Shown here piece after piece: positions 41,028 through 48,312 of a stretch of 64,000 nucleotides of DNA. The position numbers and the translations under genes are program-made. The stretch comes from RUG12461 sp045661345 (GTDB taxonomy: Bacteria > Bacillota > Clostridia > Lachnospirales > Lachnospiraceae): contig JAZRFM010000024.1 of the NCBI GenBank assembly GCA_045661345.1, positions 1 through 64,000 of the forward strand, in the 5' to 3' direction. The notes beneath the pieces are model-generated. The model saw only the letters and a program-made list of their open reading frames with translations. It had not been told where the DNA came from and ran no database searches. The first letter of the stretch is position 1; each line of letters begins with the position of its first letter.

Positions 41028-41987
41028 ATGGCGAAAGAAACAGAAAACAGGAGTGTCGGTATCAATGCGCTCGGAGCAAAAGCGGCTTATAATCTTGCGA
41101 ATATCACCAAGACCAAGCCGCAGTACGGAGCGCTGACACCCAAGTGGCTTACGAAGTTTCTGGAATTTAAGGGTTTGGAGACGGGTATCTACCGGGTGAA
41201 CAGAGTAGTGGAAGGAGATACTCCCCTTGATGTTCTTTGCAGTCAGACAAAGAAATCGGATATCATTCCCGACGGCTTTGTTCAGTATGAGACTGAGCCG
41301 AGAGAATATGTGCTCAATTCCATCTCAACCATCATCAACGTCAATACGGCCGTAGAGGATGTCTACAGTGCTCCCTATGATCAGGTGCAGGAGCAGCTGG
41401 AACTCGCCATTGAGTCTCTCCGTGAGCGTCAGGAGAGCCAGCTGATCAATAATGATGATTACGGTCTTCTCAAAAACGTTGCGGATTCCCAGAGGATTCA
41501 GACCAGAAACGGTGCACCCACACCGGATGATCTTGACGAACTGATCTCGAAGGTATGGAAGGAGCCGTCCTTTTTCCTTGCACATCCGAGAGCAATTGCG
41601 GCCTTTGAAAGAGAATGCACAAGGAGAGGGGTACCGCCTGTCGTGGTAAATATCGCGGGAGGCACCTTCCTTACATGGAGAGGCATCCCTGTGATTCCCA
41701 CAGACAAGCTTCTTGTTGACGGGCTCAAGAATCCGAAGTCCGAAAGCGGAAAGACAAATATCCTTTTGATCCGTACCGGAGAAGCAAAGAGAGGCGTGGT
41801 AGGTCTGTTCCAGGCAGGACTGAAGAATGAGCATTCAAGAGGTCTGTCAGTGCGCTTCAGAGGGATCGATGATAAAGGTGTTGCATCCTACCTTCTGTCT
41901 TTATACTGTTCAGTAGCGATCCTTGCCGATGACGCAATCGCGGTGCTTGAAGATGTAGAAGTAGGTGAATATTATGACTACGATTAA
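41028..41987 (+). CDS. family 2A encapsulin shell protein (SrpI-like)
   Basis: A 319-residue HK97-fold shell protein of encapsulin family 2A, the group of SrpI from Synechococcus. Recognised landmarks, from memory of that family, are T-P-K-W-L near residue 37, G-I-Y-R-V-N-R-V (about 53-60), E-P-R-E-Y-V-L-N-S-I-S-T, R-Q-E-S-Q-L-I-N-N, H-P-R-A-I-A-A-F-E-R-E-C-T-R-R-G-V-P-P and the last strand with V-L-E-D-V-E-V. These proteins self-assemble into about 25-nm cages. No additional cNMP-binding domain, typical of family 2B, is present. The strong AGGAGG site fits a protein needed in many copies. Its last codons overlap the cargo gene by 14 bases. Confidence 0.9.
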   Translation: MAKETENRSVGINALGAKAAYNLANITKTKPQYGALTPKWLTKFLEFKGLETGIYRVNRVVEGDTPLDVLCSQTKKSDIIPDGFVQYETEPREYVLNSISTIINVNTAVEDVYSAPYDQVQEQLELAIESLRERQESQLINNDDYGLLKNVADSQRIQTRNGAPTPDDLDELISKVWKEPSFFLAHPRAIAAFERECTRRGVPPVVVNIAGGTFLTWRGIPVIPTDKLLVDGLKNPKSESGKTNILLIRTGEAKRGVVGLFQAGLKNEHSRGLSVRFRGIDDKGVASYLLSLYCSVAILADDAIAVLEDVEVGEYYDYD

Positions 41988-43614
41988 GAATCTTTCCGGT
42001 ATTCCGGATGCGAGAGAGCTGAGTCTTCTTGCCAATGAGCTGTTTCCCGATCTTACAGAGGGTGTGTACGGGATACCGGAAGCGGATCTGCCGGTTGCAT
42101 CGGTACCGGAAACGACCCCGCCGGACACGCCGGTACCGGAAGCGGATCTTACGGCTGTATCTGTGCCTGAAACGGATCTTCCGTATATGTCCGTACCGGA
42201 GGCGTCGTTCCTTTCCGGTATGACGGATCTGCCTGTCGCAGGGGCAGACAGCGGGACGGGCTATGCGCCGGCTGTCATGTCGCAGAGACAGGCAAAGGAA
42301 CATGACCGTAAAATCGATGCGCCGACATCCCTTGGGGGAGACAGCGTGAAAACCTCCCAAAGCGGGGGAGAAAAAGCTACGTCCCGAAATGATTCCATCA
42401 GGATCGGCAGCAAGACTCTGGCGCAGATCAGAGATGATTTTCCGATCTTAAAGGAACAGATCAACGGCCACCAGCTGGTGTGGCTTGACAACGGAGCAAC
42501 CACACAGCGCCCGCAGGTTGTCATCGACAGACTGAAATACTATTACGAGCACGAGAACTCAAACGTGCACAGGGGGGCACATACCCTCGCCGCCAGATCC
42601 ACCGATGCATATGAAGACGCGAGAGATACCGTAAGGCACTTCATAGGTGCGCCTTCCTCAGAGGAGATCGTGTTCGTGCGCGGAACAACCGAAGGAATTA
42701 ATCTGGTTGCCAATGCATATGTAAAGCCCCTCCTGGAGCCGGGGGACGAGATTATTCTATCGATCCTCGAACATCACGCCAACATCGTGCCCTGGCAGCT
42801 TGTTGCGCAGGCGACAGGAGCGGTGATCAAAGTCATACCCTGCGACGAAACAGGGCAGCTCATCCTTCCTGAATATGAGAAGATGTTCACCCCCAGGACA
42901 AAATTCGTATCTGTCACGCATGTATCCAATGTGCTCGGAACGGTGACGCCGATTGAAGAGATCATTGCCACCGCCCACAGACACGGTGTCCGGGTTTTAG
43001 TGGACGGAGCACAGTCTGTCGCGCATATACCGGTAAACGTGTCCGCTCTTGATGCTGACTTTTTCGTTTTCTCGGGTCATAAGATCTTTGCCCCGACAGG
43101 CATTGGCGCAGTCTATGGGAAAAAGGAGCTCCTGGAGGCTGCACAGCCGTATCACGGCGGCGGCAACATGATCGCTGATGTGACTTTTGAAAGGACGATC
43201 TACAACCCGGCTCCGAACAAGTTTGAAGCGGGAACCGGAAGTATCGCGGACGCTGTCGGACTCGGGGAAGCACTGAAATACCTGTCTGCCATCGGGATGC
43301 CTTGCGTATACCGGTGGGAACATGAGCTTCTTCAGTATGCAATGAAGGAAATGAGTACCGTAAAGGGGCTTCACTTTATCGGAACGGCCCTGAACAAAGC
43401 CTCTGCTCTTGCATTTGTGCTTGACGGTTATTCGGATGAAGAAGTCGGAAAGAGACTGGACGCATACGGGATAGCGGTTCGGACCGGACATCACTGTGCG
43501 CAGCCGGTTCTGAGGAGGTTCGGATACGAGAGTACGGTAAGGCCGACACTGGCGCTTTATAATTCACCGGATGACATTGATGCACTGGTAAAAGTGCTGA
43601 AGACATTTGCGTAA
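41974..43614 (+). CDS. SufS-type cysteine desulfurase with disordered N-terminal cargo extension
   Basis: A 546-residue enzyme. Residues about 148-546 are a full class II cysteine desulfurase: W-L-D-N-G-A-T-T-Q-R-P, H-H in L-E-H-H-A-N, the PLP lysine K370 in S-G-H-K-I-F-A-P-T-G and the catalytic C508 in R-T-G-H-H-C-A-Q-P. Ordinary SufS lacks the first 147 residues, which are rich in P, E, D, S and T and contain five 10-residue repeats of the V-P-E-x-x-L-P type (34-83) after a helical L-S-L-L-A-N-E-L-F motif. Family 2A encapsulins package such desulfurases by this type of extension. It starts inside the shell gene (AGGTGA site), so shell and cargo are translationally coupled. Confidence 0.92.
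   Translation: MTTIKNLSGIPDARELSLLANELFPDLTEGVYGIPEADLPVASVPETTPPDTPVPEADLTAVSVPETDLPYMSVPEASFLSGMTDLPVAGADSGTGYAPAVMSQRQAKEHDRKIDAPTSLGGDSVKTSQSGGEKATSRNDSIRIGSKTLAQIRDDFPILKEQINGHQLVWLDNGATTQRPQVVIDRLKYYYEHENSNVHRGAHTLAARSTDAYEDARDTVRHFIGAPSSEEIVFVRGTTEGINLVANAYVKPLLEPGDEIILSILEHHANIVPWQLVAQATGAVIKVIPCDETGQLILPEYEKMFTPRTKFVSVTHVSNVLGTVTPIEEIIATAHRHGVRVLVDGAQSVAHIPVNVSALDADFFVFSGHKIFAPTGIGAVYGKKELLEAAQPYHGGGNMIADVTFERTIYNPAPNKFEAGTGSIADAVGLGEALKYLSAIGMPCVYRWEHELLQYAMKEMSTVKGLHFIGTALNKASALAFVLDGYSDEEVGKRLDAYGIAVRTGHHCAQPVLRRFGYESTVRPTLALYNSPDDIDALVKVLKTFA
42073..42222 (+). repeat. five 30-bp repeats coding the V-P-E repeats of the cargo extension
   Basis: Residues 34, 44, 54, 64 and 74 each begin a 10-residue unit of the form [IV]-P-E-[AT]-x-[LP]-x(3)-[SP]. 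The nucleotide copies are similar (CCGGAAGCGGATCT and variants). No other part of the desulfurase is repetitive. Confidence 0.85.
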
Positions 43615-43641
43615 CAGGATAGCAGGAAAGGAACAGTTTAC

Positions 43642-43872
43642 ATGAAAATCACGGTTTCGGGAGAAAAGAAGGAAGTTGCGGACGGGATGACCGTTTCAGC
43701 CCTGATGGAACAGGAACAGGTGGAAACGCCACAATACGTGACGGTATCCGTTAACGAGGAATTCATCGAGAAAGATGCCTTCGACACGTATGTACTGAAA
43801 GAAGGCGATGAGGTCGAGTTCCTGTATTTCATGGGAGGAGGAAGAGCATGGCTTTTACCAATGAACAGCTAG
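43642..43872 (+). CDS. ThiS/MoaD-like sulfur carrier with C-terminal tail
   Basis: A 76-residue ubiquitin-like carrier: M-K-I-T-V-S-G-E-K at the start, Y-V-T-V-S-V-N-E-E-F-I near 32-42 and V-E-F-L-Y-F-M-G-G-G (58-67). Active carriers end in Gly-Gly, but here nine residues (R-A-W-L-L-P-M-N-S) follow the glycines. The tail is coded by the bases that hold the ribosome site and start of the next gene, ThiF, with a 25-base overlap. The downstream JAMM peptidase could remove it. AGGAAAGGA precedes the start. Confidence 0.88.
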   Translation: MKITVSGEKKEVADGMTVSALMEQEQVETPQYVTVSVNEEFIEKDAFDTYVLKEGDEVEFLYFMGGGRAWLLPMNS

Positions 43873-44654
43873 AGCGTTACAGCCGGCATATCATCCTGAA
43901 AGAAGTTGGTGTCAAGGGTCAGAAAAAGCTGCTCAATGCAAAAGTTCTCATCATCGGAGCCGGAGGACTCGGCGCCCCGGCAGCGCTGTATCTGGCAGCT
44001 GCCGGCGTCGGGACAATTGGAATCGTGGATGCGGATGTTGTGGATCTGTCCAATCTCCAGCGGCAGGTGATCCATACGACAAACGATATCGGAAAGAAAA
44101 AAGTGGAATCCGCAGCCGAAACGATGCGCGCCATCAATCCGGATGTAACGGTCAACACGTATTACGAATTTGTATCAAGTGCAAATATCATGGATCTGAT
44201 CGGGGGCTATGATTTTATTCTTGACGGGACGGACAATTTTCCGGCAAAGTTTCTGATCAATGACGCATGTGTAATGGCAAAAAAGCCACTGTCCCATGCG
44301 GGAATCATCAGGTTCAAGGGACAGCTGACGACGATTCTCCCGGGGGAGGGCCCCTGCTACAGATGTATCTTTAAGGATCCGCCGCCGAAGGATGCGGTAC
44401 CGACGTGTAAACAGGCAGGCGTGATAGGAGCCATGGGCGGTATCATCGGATCGCTTCAGGCGATGGAAGCCGTTAAATACATAACAGGGGTCGGCGATCT
44501 CCTTGTCGGTTATCTGCTTACCTATGACGCGATCAAAATGGAGTTTCACAAGATCAAGCTTCCGCCCCGCGGAAAAGGCTGCGCGGTATGCTCGGATACG
44601 CCCACGATCACCGAACTGATCGATTATGAACAGAAAGCGTGCGATCTGAAATGA
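43848..44654 (+). CDS. ThiF/MoeB/HesA-family E1-like adenylyltransferase
   Basis: A 268-residue enzyme. The nucleotide loop is I-I-G-A-G-G-L-G-A-P (36-44), D-x-x-D-x-S-N-L-Q-R-Q-V lies at 61-74, the catalytic cysteine is C187 in V-P-T-C-K-Q-A-G, and the zinc cysteines are C170, C173, C245 and C248. It would adenylate the carrier's C-terminal glycine before sulfur transfer. It has no rhodanese domain, unlike the fused enzyme at 39446. It overlaps the carrier gene by 25 bases and the JAMM gene by four. Confidence 0.93.
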   Translation: MAFTNEQLERYSRHIILKEVGVKGQKKLLNAKVLIIGAGGLGAPAALYLAAAGVGTIGIVDADVVDLSNLQRQVIHTTNDIGKKKVESAAETMRAINPDVTVNTYYEFVSSANIMDLIGGYDFILDGTDNFPAKFLINDACVMAKKPLSHAGIIRFKGQLTTILPGEGPCYRCIFKDPPPKDAVPTCKQAGVIGAMGGIIGSLQAMEAVKYITGVGDLLVGYLLTYDAIKMEFHKIKLPPRGKGCAVCSDTPTITELIDYEQKACDLK

Positions 44655-45079
44655 AAATATCGATCAAACAGACAGATTTTGACAGAATGGTTGAGCATGC
44701 GCTTTCGGTTCGTCCGGAGGAGGCATGCGGTCTGATCGCCGGCGAAGACCGGGATGACGAAACCCGTGTGATACAGAAGATCTATCTTCTTACGAATACG
44801 GATCATACGAATGAGCACTTCACCATCGATCCGAAGGAGCAGCTGGCAGCCATCAGGGATATGCGTGCGAACGGTCTGAAACCCCTCGGTAACTGGCATT
44901 CTCATCCGGAGTCGCCTTCCCGTCCCTCCGAGGAAGACAAGAAGCTGGCAAACGACAGCAAAGCAAGCTATCTCATTTTATCCCTGATGGAAGAAGGAAG
45001 TCCGGTTCTGAACGCTTTTCACATTGAGTCGCAGGACGGAGAGAAGACTGTAAGAAAAGAAGAATTGTTGATTGTTTAA
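44651..45079 (+). CDS. JAMM/M67-family metallopeptidase (2)
   Basis: A 142-residue JAMM protein with W-H-S-H-P-x(7)-S-E-E-D (H83, H85, S93, D96) and a glutamate in R-P-E-E-A-C-G-L-I-A. It is clearly different from the JAMM at 39052. The ATGA overlap with ThiF fixes the start. It probably trims the tail of the ThiS-like carrier, or frees a cysteinyl or homocysteinyl product from it, as Mec does for CysO. Confidence 0.9.
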   Translation: MKISIKQTDFDRMVEHALSVRPEEACGLIAGEDRDDETRVIQKIYLLTNTDHTNEHFTIDPKEQLAAIRDMRANGLKPLGNWHSHPESPSRPSEEDKKLANDSKASYLILSLMEEGSPVLNAFHIESQDGEKTVRKEELLIV

Positions 45080-45093
45080 AGGAGAGAGAACAA

Positions 45094-45345
45094 ATGGCGG
45101 ATCTTGGTTTTAGCGTTGATGAGACTGTGGATATCACGGATGTGAACTGCCCCGTGACATTTGTAAAGACAAAAGTTGCACTGGAGGAGCTCGACGAGGG
45201 ACAGATCCTTCAGGTTCATCTGAACGACGGGGAGCCGGTACAAAATGTTCCGAGAAGCGTGAAAGAAGAAGGTCACGAGGTTCTGCGGCTGGACGATAAC
45301 GGAGACGGAACATTTGAACTGTACATCAAAAAGGTTGGGGAGTGA
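45094..45345 (+). CDS. TusA-like sulfurtransferase
   Basis: An 83-residue protein of the TusA/SirA fold. The Cys-Pro pair is C19-P20 in V-N-C-P-V-T-F-V-K-T-K, followed by the usual helix A-L-E-E-L and a strand G-Q-I-L-Q-V. The D-V-N-C-P-V-T form differs from the classic R-G-L-x-C-P-x-P, as seen in TusA-like proteins that accompany ThiS-ThiF-JAMM clusters. The cysteine can carry persulfide from a desulfurase. AAGGAGAG precedes the ATG. Confidence 0.85.
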   Translation: MADLGFSVDETVDITDVNCPVTFVKTKVALEELDEGQILQVHLNDGEPVQNVPRSVKEEGHEVLRLDDNGDGTFELYIKKVGE

Positions 45346-45399
45346 CAAAGGCTATCTTCCCGTAAAACAGACAAATCAGACAAAATGGAGCGACGGATC

Positions 45400-46359
45400 A
45401 TGGGCCAGGACATGGAAGAAAAGATAGAAAACCTGATCAACCTGTATATTGATGATTATCAGGGGAAAAAGGTGATCGATCAGATCAAGATTTTTGAACA
45501 TCCCGATCGTGCCAAGGTGATCGATATATTGGAAAAGCTGCAGAAGATCATTTATCCGGGGTATCGCAGGAACGGTGTATTCAAGACATATACCATCAGA
45601 AACAGTATCTCTGTGCTTCTGGAGGACATCATTTACAACCTGAAGGCCCAGCTGGGCATTGTGCTGAAGTATTCTGCGCAATACGAGCATGCCGATCCGG
45701 AAGCCATCACCCTGGCCGCGGACAGTATCACATTTCGTTTTCTGGAGAAGATCCCCAGAATCAGAGAGTATATCGAGACGGATGTGCAGGCAGCTTTTGA
45801 CGGAGATCCGGCGGCCTATAACACGGATGAGATCATATGCACCTATCCGGGTTTGTATGCCACCATGACAAACCGTATTGCCCATGAGCTGTATCTGCTG
45901 GATGTTCCCATGATCCCCCGCATCATGACGGAGCATGCCCATAGCATCACCGGAATCGATATCCACCCGGGAACGACCATCGGGAAGTATTTCTTTATTG
46001 ATCACGGAACAGGAGTCGTCATCGGGGAAACAACGGTGATCGGAGATAACGTGAAGATTTATCAGGGAGTGACCCTGGGAGCATTATCCACCAGAGGAGG
46101 ACAGAGCCTGAAGAAAGTGAAACGTCATCCGACTATTTCGGATAATGTGACGATCTATTCCGGTGCGTCGATTCTTGGCGGGGATACGGTAGTGGGGAAG
46201 GACGTCGTGGTTGGCGGAAATGCCTTTATCACCACGTCTATACCGGAGGGTGCGCGTGTAAGTGTGAAGAGTCAGGAGCTTACATTTAACTATGACAGCA
46301 ACCATCCGGTCGAGAGAAAAGAAATTGAAGTGGATGAAGCATGGTTCTACACCATTTAA
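45400..46359 (+). CDS. cysE: serine O-acetyltransferase
   Basis: A 319-residue enzyme. The N-terminal helical domain is long, as in SrpH/EpsC-type enzymes. Residues about 185-290 form the left-handed beta helix with D-I-H-P-G-T-T-I-G, F-F-I-D-H-G-T-G-V-V-I-G-E-T (catalytic Asp-His) and G-V-T-L-G-A-L-S. It makes O-acetylserine from serine and acetyl-CoA. In Synechococcus a serine acetyltransferase gene (srpH) also lies beside the encapsulin gene srpI. ATG 45400 has GGAG nine bases upstream; 45385 is an alternative. No CysK gene is present in the window. Confidence 0.93.
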   Translation: MGQDMEEKIENLINLYIDDYQGKKVIDQIKIFEHPDRAKVIDILEKLQKIIYPGYRRNGVFKTYTIRNSISVLLEDIIYNLKAQLGIVLKYSAQYEHADPEAITLAADSITFRFLEKIPRIREYIETDVQAAFDGDPAAYNTDEIICTYPGLYATMTNRIAHELYLLDVPMIPRIMTEHAHSITGIDIHPGTTIGKYFFIDHGTGVVIGETTVIGDNVKIYQGVTLGALSTRGGQSLKKVKRHPTISDNVTIYSGASILGGDTVVGKDVVVGGNAFITTSIPEGARVSVKSQELTFNYDSNHPVERKEIEVDEAWFYTI

Positions 46360-46422
46360 AGCATTTTCGTCGGCGTTTCTAAGGAACTATTACAGAATCA
46401 CACCACATGGAACGGCAAACAG

Positions 46423-46460
46423 AAAGGGGTTTCTGCATTTCGGCAGGAGCCCTTTTTTTG
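46423..46460 (+). terminator. terminator of the encapsulin/sulfur operon
   Basis: AAAGGGG-TTTCTGC pairs with GGCAG-GAGCCCTTTT (a bulged stem around ATTTC) and runs into seven T. It lies 64 bases after the serine acetyltransferase stop. Confidence 0.78.
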
Positions 46461-46485
46461 CGGGAAAAAAAATAGAAAATAGTAC

Positions 46486-46516
46486 TTGACATATTATATT
46501 TGACACAATATAATAT
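46486..46516 (+). promoter_or_regulatory. perfect consensus promoter covered by a palindrome
   Basis: TTGACA (46486-46491) and TATAAT (46509-46514) with a 17-base spacer. ATATTATATT (46491-46500) and AATATAATAT (46507-46516) form a perfect inverted repeat over the spacer and -10. The AT-rich dyad suits a MarR/OhrR or PerR-type peroxide regulator, and an OhrR-like gene lies at the end of the operon. Confidence 0.88.
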
Positions 46517-46570
46517 GATCAAATCAATAAAACCAATACTACCACAGTTCAGCAAAAGGAGGAACACATC

Positions 46571-47113
46571 ATGGGATTTTATGAATTAAGCGTAACACCG
46601 GTAAAAGGCGAAGACATTTCGATGAAGGATTACGAAGGAAAGGTGGTCCTTGTGGTGAACACTGCCACAGGATGTGGATTCACACCGCATTACAAGGATC
46701 TGGAAGAGATGTATGAGAAGTATCATGAAAGAGGATTTGAGATCATTGATGTTCCCTGCAATCAGTTTGCGGGGCAGACGCCGGGAACGGATGAGGAGAT
46801 TCATGAGTTCTGCCAGCTTAAGTACAACACGCAGTTCCCGCAGATGAAGAAAGCGGATGTGAATGGGGAGACAGCGATCCCGTTGTTTAAGTACCTGAAG
46901 GAGCAGAAGGGTTTTGAAGGATTCGGCAAGGGACCGAAGGCGTTTGCCATGGGTGCCATGCTTTCCAAGATCGATAAGGATTATAAGAACAATCCTGAGA
47001 TCAAGTGGAATTTCACCAAGTTTGTGGTTGATCGAAGCGGAAATGTGGTCGCAAGGTTTGAACCCACCGAAGACATGAAAAAAGTCGATAAGTGTGTGGA
47101 AAGCTTATTATAA
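46571..47113 (+). CDS. glutathione peroxidase-family thiol peroxidase (2)
   Basis: A 180-residue peroxidase with the active-site cysteine in N-T-A-T-G-C-G-F-T-P (C36), Q in P-C-N-Q-F and W-N in I-K-W-N-F-T-K-F. It is longer than the paralogue at 32296 by an insertion around G-F-E-G-F-G-K-G-P-K. AAAGGAGG precedes the ATG. It leads an operon with a radical SAM protein, a nitroreductase and an OhrR-like regulator. Confidence 0.93.
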   Translation: MGFYELSVTPVKGEDISMKDYEGKVVLVVNTATGCGFTPHYKDLEEMYEKYHERGFEIIDVPCNQFAGQTPGTDEEIHEFCQLKYNTQFPQMKKADVNGETAIPLFKYLKEQKGFEGFGKGPKAFAMGAMLSKIDKDYKNNPEIKWNFTKFVVDRSGNVVARFEPTEDMKKVDKCVESLL

Positions 47114-47207
47114 GGAACGCCGGATAGATCGCCGTTCACTCTGTTTCGTGACTGGTGCGGGCTTGCCCGTAAAGAATCTGTAACCGAAGGCAATAAGGAG
47201 GCTGCTG

Positions 47208-48311
47208 GTGGACAAAGAGTTTGATATACAGGAGTATATGACGCGTGGCGTGGAAAGGATCGTTGCCGAGGCTGTGAGAGCCACTCTGAAAAATCCGCGT
47301 GAAAGTGTCTATATGGTCAAATTTGCCGCCGCCAGCAAGGCTGCTTCCAAGAGACGGAAAGCCCTGGAAAAGAAAGGTGAGCACATTCCGCCGTTACTCA
47401 TGGCCAGCATCACGAGCAGCTGTAATCTGCACTGTGCGGACTGCTATTCGAGATGCAATCATGCGACGACCGATGAAGCTCCGGTGGCACAGCTGACGGA
47501 TGAAGACTGGAGCAGGATCTTTGAGGAGGCAGATGAGCTGGGAGTGAGCTTTATGGTACTTGCCGGCGGAGAGCCGCTTCTGCGGAAGGGCGTGATAGAA
47601 GCGGCGGGCAGCAGGCCGAACATTCTTTTTCCCGTGTTCACAAACGGTACCTTTATGGGGGAACAATACTTCGGGTTGTTCGACAGATGCAGGAATATCG
47701 TTCCCATCATGAGCATCGAAGGGAATAAAGAGATTACGGATACCCGCAGGGGTGAAGGCGTTTACGACAGGCTCATGGCGAACATGGAGGAGCTGCATGG
47801 AAGAGGTCTGATCTTCGGCGCATCCATTACCGTGACCACCGAAAACTACAGATATGTGACATCGGAGGAATTCCTGGGATTGCTGGGGGACAAAGGCTGT
47901 AAAGCCGTTATCTTTGTGGAGTTTGTTCCGACAACCGATGAAAGCAGGGAGCTTGCGCCCGGTGACGAGGAAAGGGAGTATTTAAGAGACGAGATCGACA
48001 GACTTCGGACACAACGCCCGGAAATGGTGTTTATTTCTTTTCCGGGAGATGAGAAGAGCTCAGGAGGATGTATTGCAGCGGGACGGGGCTTTTTCCATAT
48101 CAACTCACATGGCGGTGCGGAACCCTGCCCCTTTTCTCCGTATTCAGATATCAACGTAAAGGATACATCCCTTCGGGAAGTGATGAAATCGGAGCTGTTT
48201 CAATCCCTGATCAACGGCGGTCTTTTGGACGATGACCATAAGGGCGGCTGTGTCCTCTATGAAAAACGGGATCAGGTGTTGCACATACAGGAAAGACTGG
48301 AGGTAGGATAA
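47208..48311 (+). CDS. radical SAM/SPASM-like protein
   Basis: A 367-residue enzyme. The cluster motif is S-C-N-L-H-C-A-D-C (C72, C76, C79), with a further C83. F-M-V-L-A-G-G-E-P-L-L-R is the GGE motif near 120-131, and a C-terminal segment with a single C-P-F-S-P-Y-S pattern resembles the end of SPASM proteins. The first 60 residues are a charged helical extension. The reaction is unknown. GTG 47208 has AAGGAGG at six bases. The nitroreductase gene begins one base after its stop. Confidence 0.85.
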   Translation: MDKEFDIQEYMTRGVERIVAEAVRATLKNPRESVYMVKFAAASKAASKRRKALEKKGEHIPPLLMASITSSCNLHCADCYSRCNHATTDEAPVAQLTDEDWSRIFEEADELGVSFMVLAGGEPLLRKGVIEAAGSRPNILFPVFTNGTFMGEQYFGLFDRCRNIVPIMSIEGNKEITDTRRGEGVYDRLMANMEELHGRGLIFGASITVTTENYRYVTSEEFLGLLGDKGCKAVIFVEFVPTTDESRELAPGDEEREYLRDEIDRLRTQRPEMVFISFPGDEKSSGGCIAAGRGFFHINSHGGAEPCPFSPYSDINVKDTSLREVMKSELFQSLINGGLLDDDHKGGCVLYEKRDQVLHIQERLEVG

Positions 48312-48312
48312 G

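Noticed and set aside
41028..41987. Phage major capsid protein as an explanation of the HK97-fold gene
   Set aside because: No portal, terminase or protease genes are near. The sequence landmarks and the desulfurase and serine acetyltransferase neighbours match family 2A encapsulins.
45385..45399. ATG 45385 as start of serine acetyltransferase
   Set aside because: No ribosome site precedes it, while ATG 45400 has GGAG at nine bases. The first five codons cannot be excluded.
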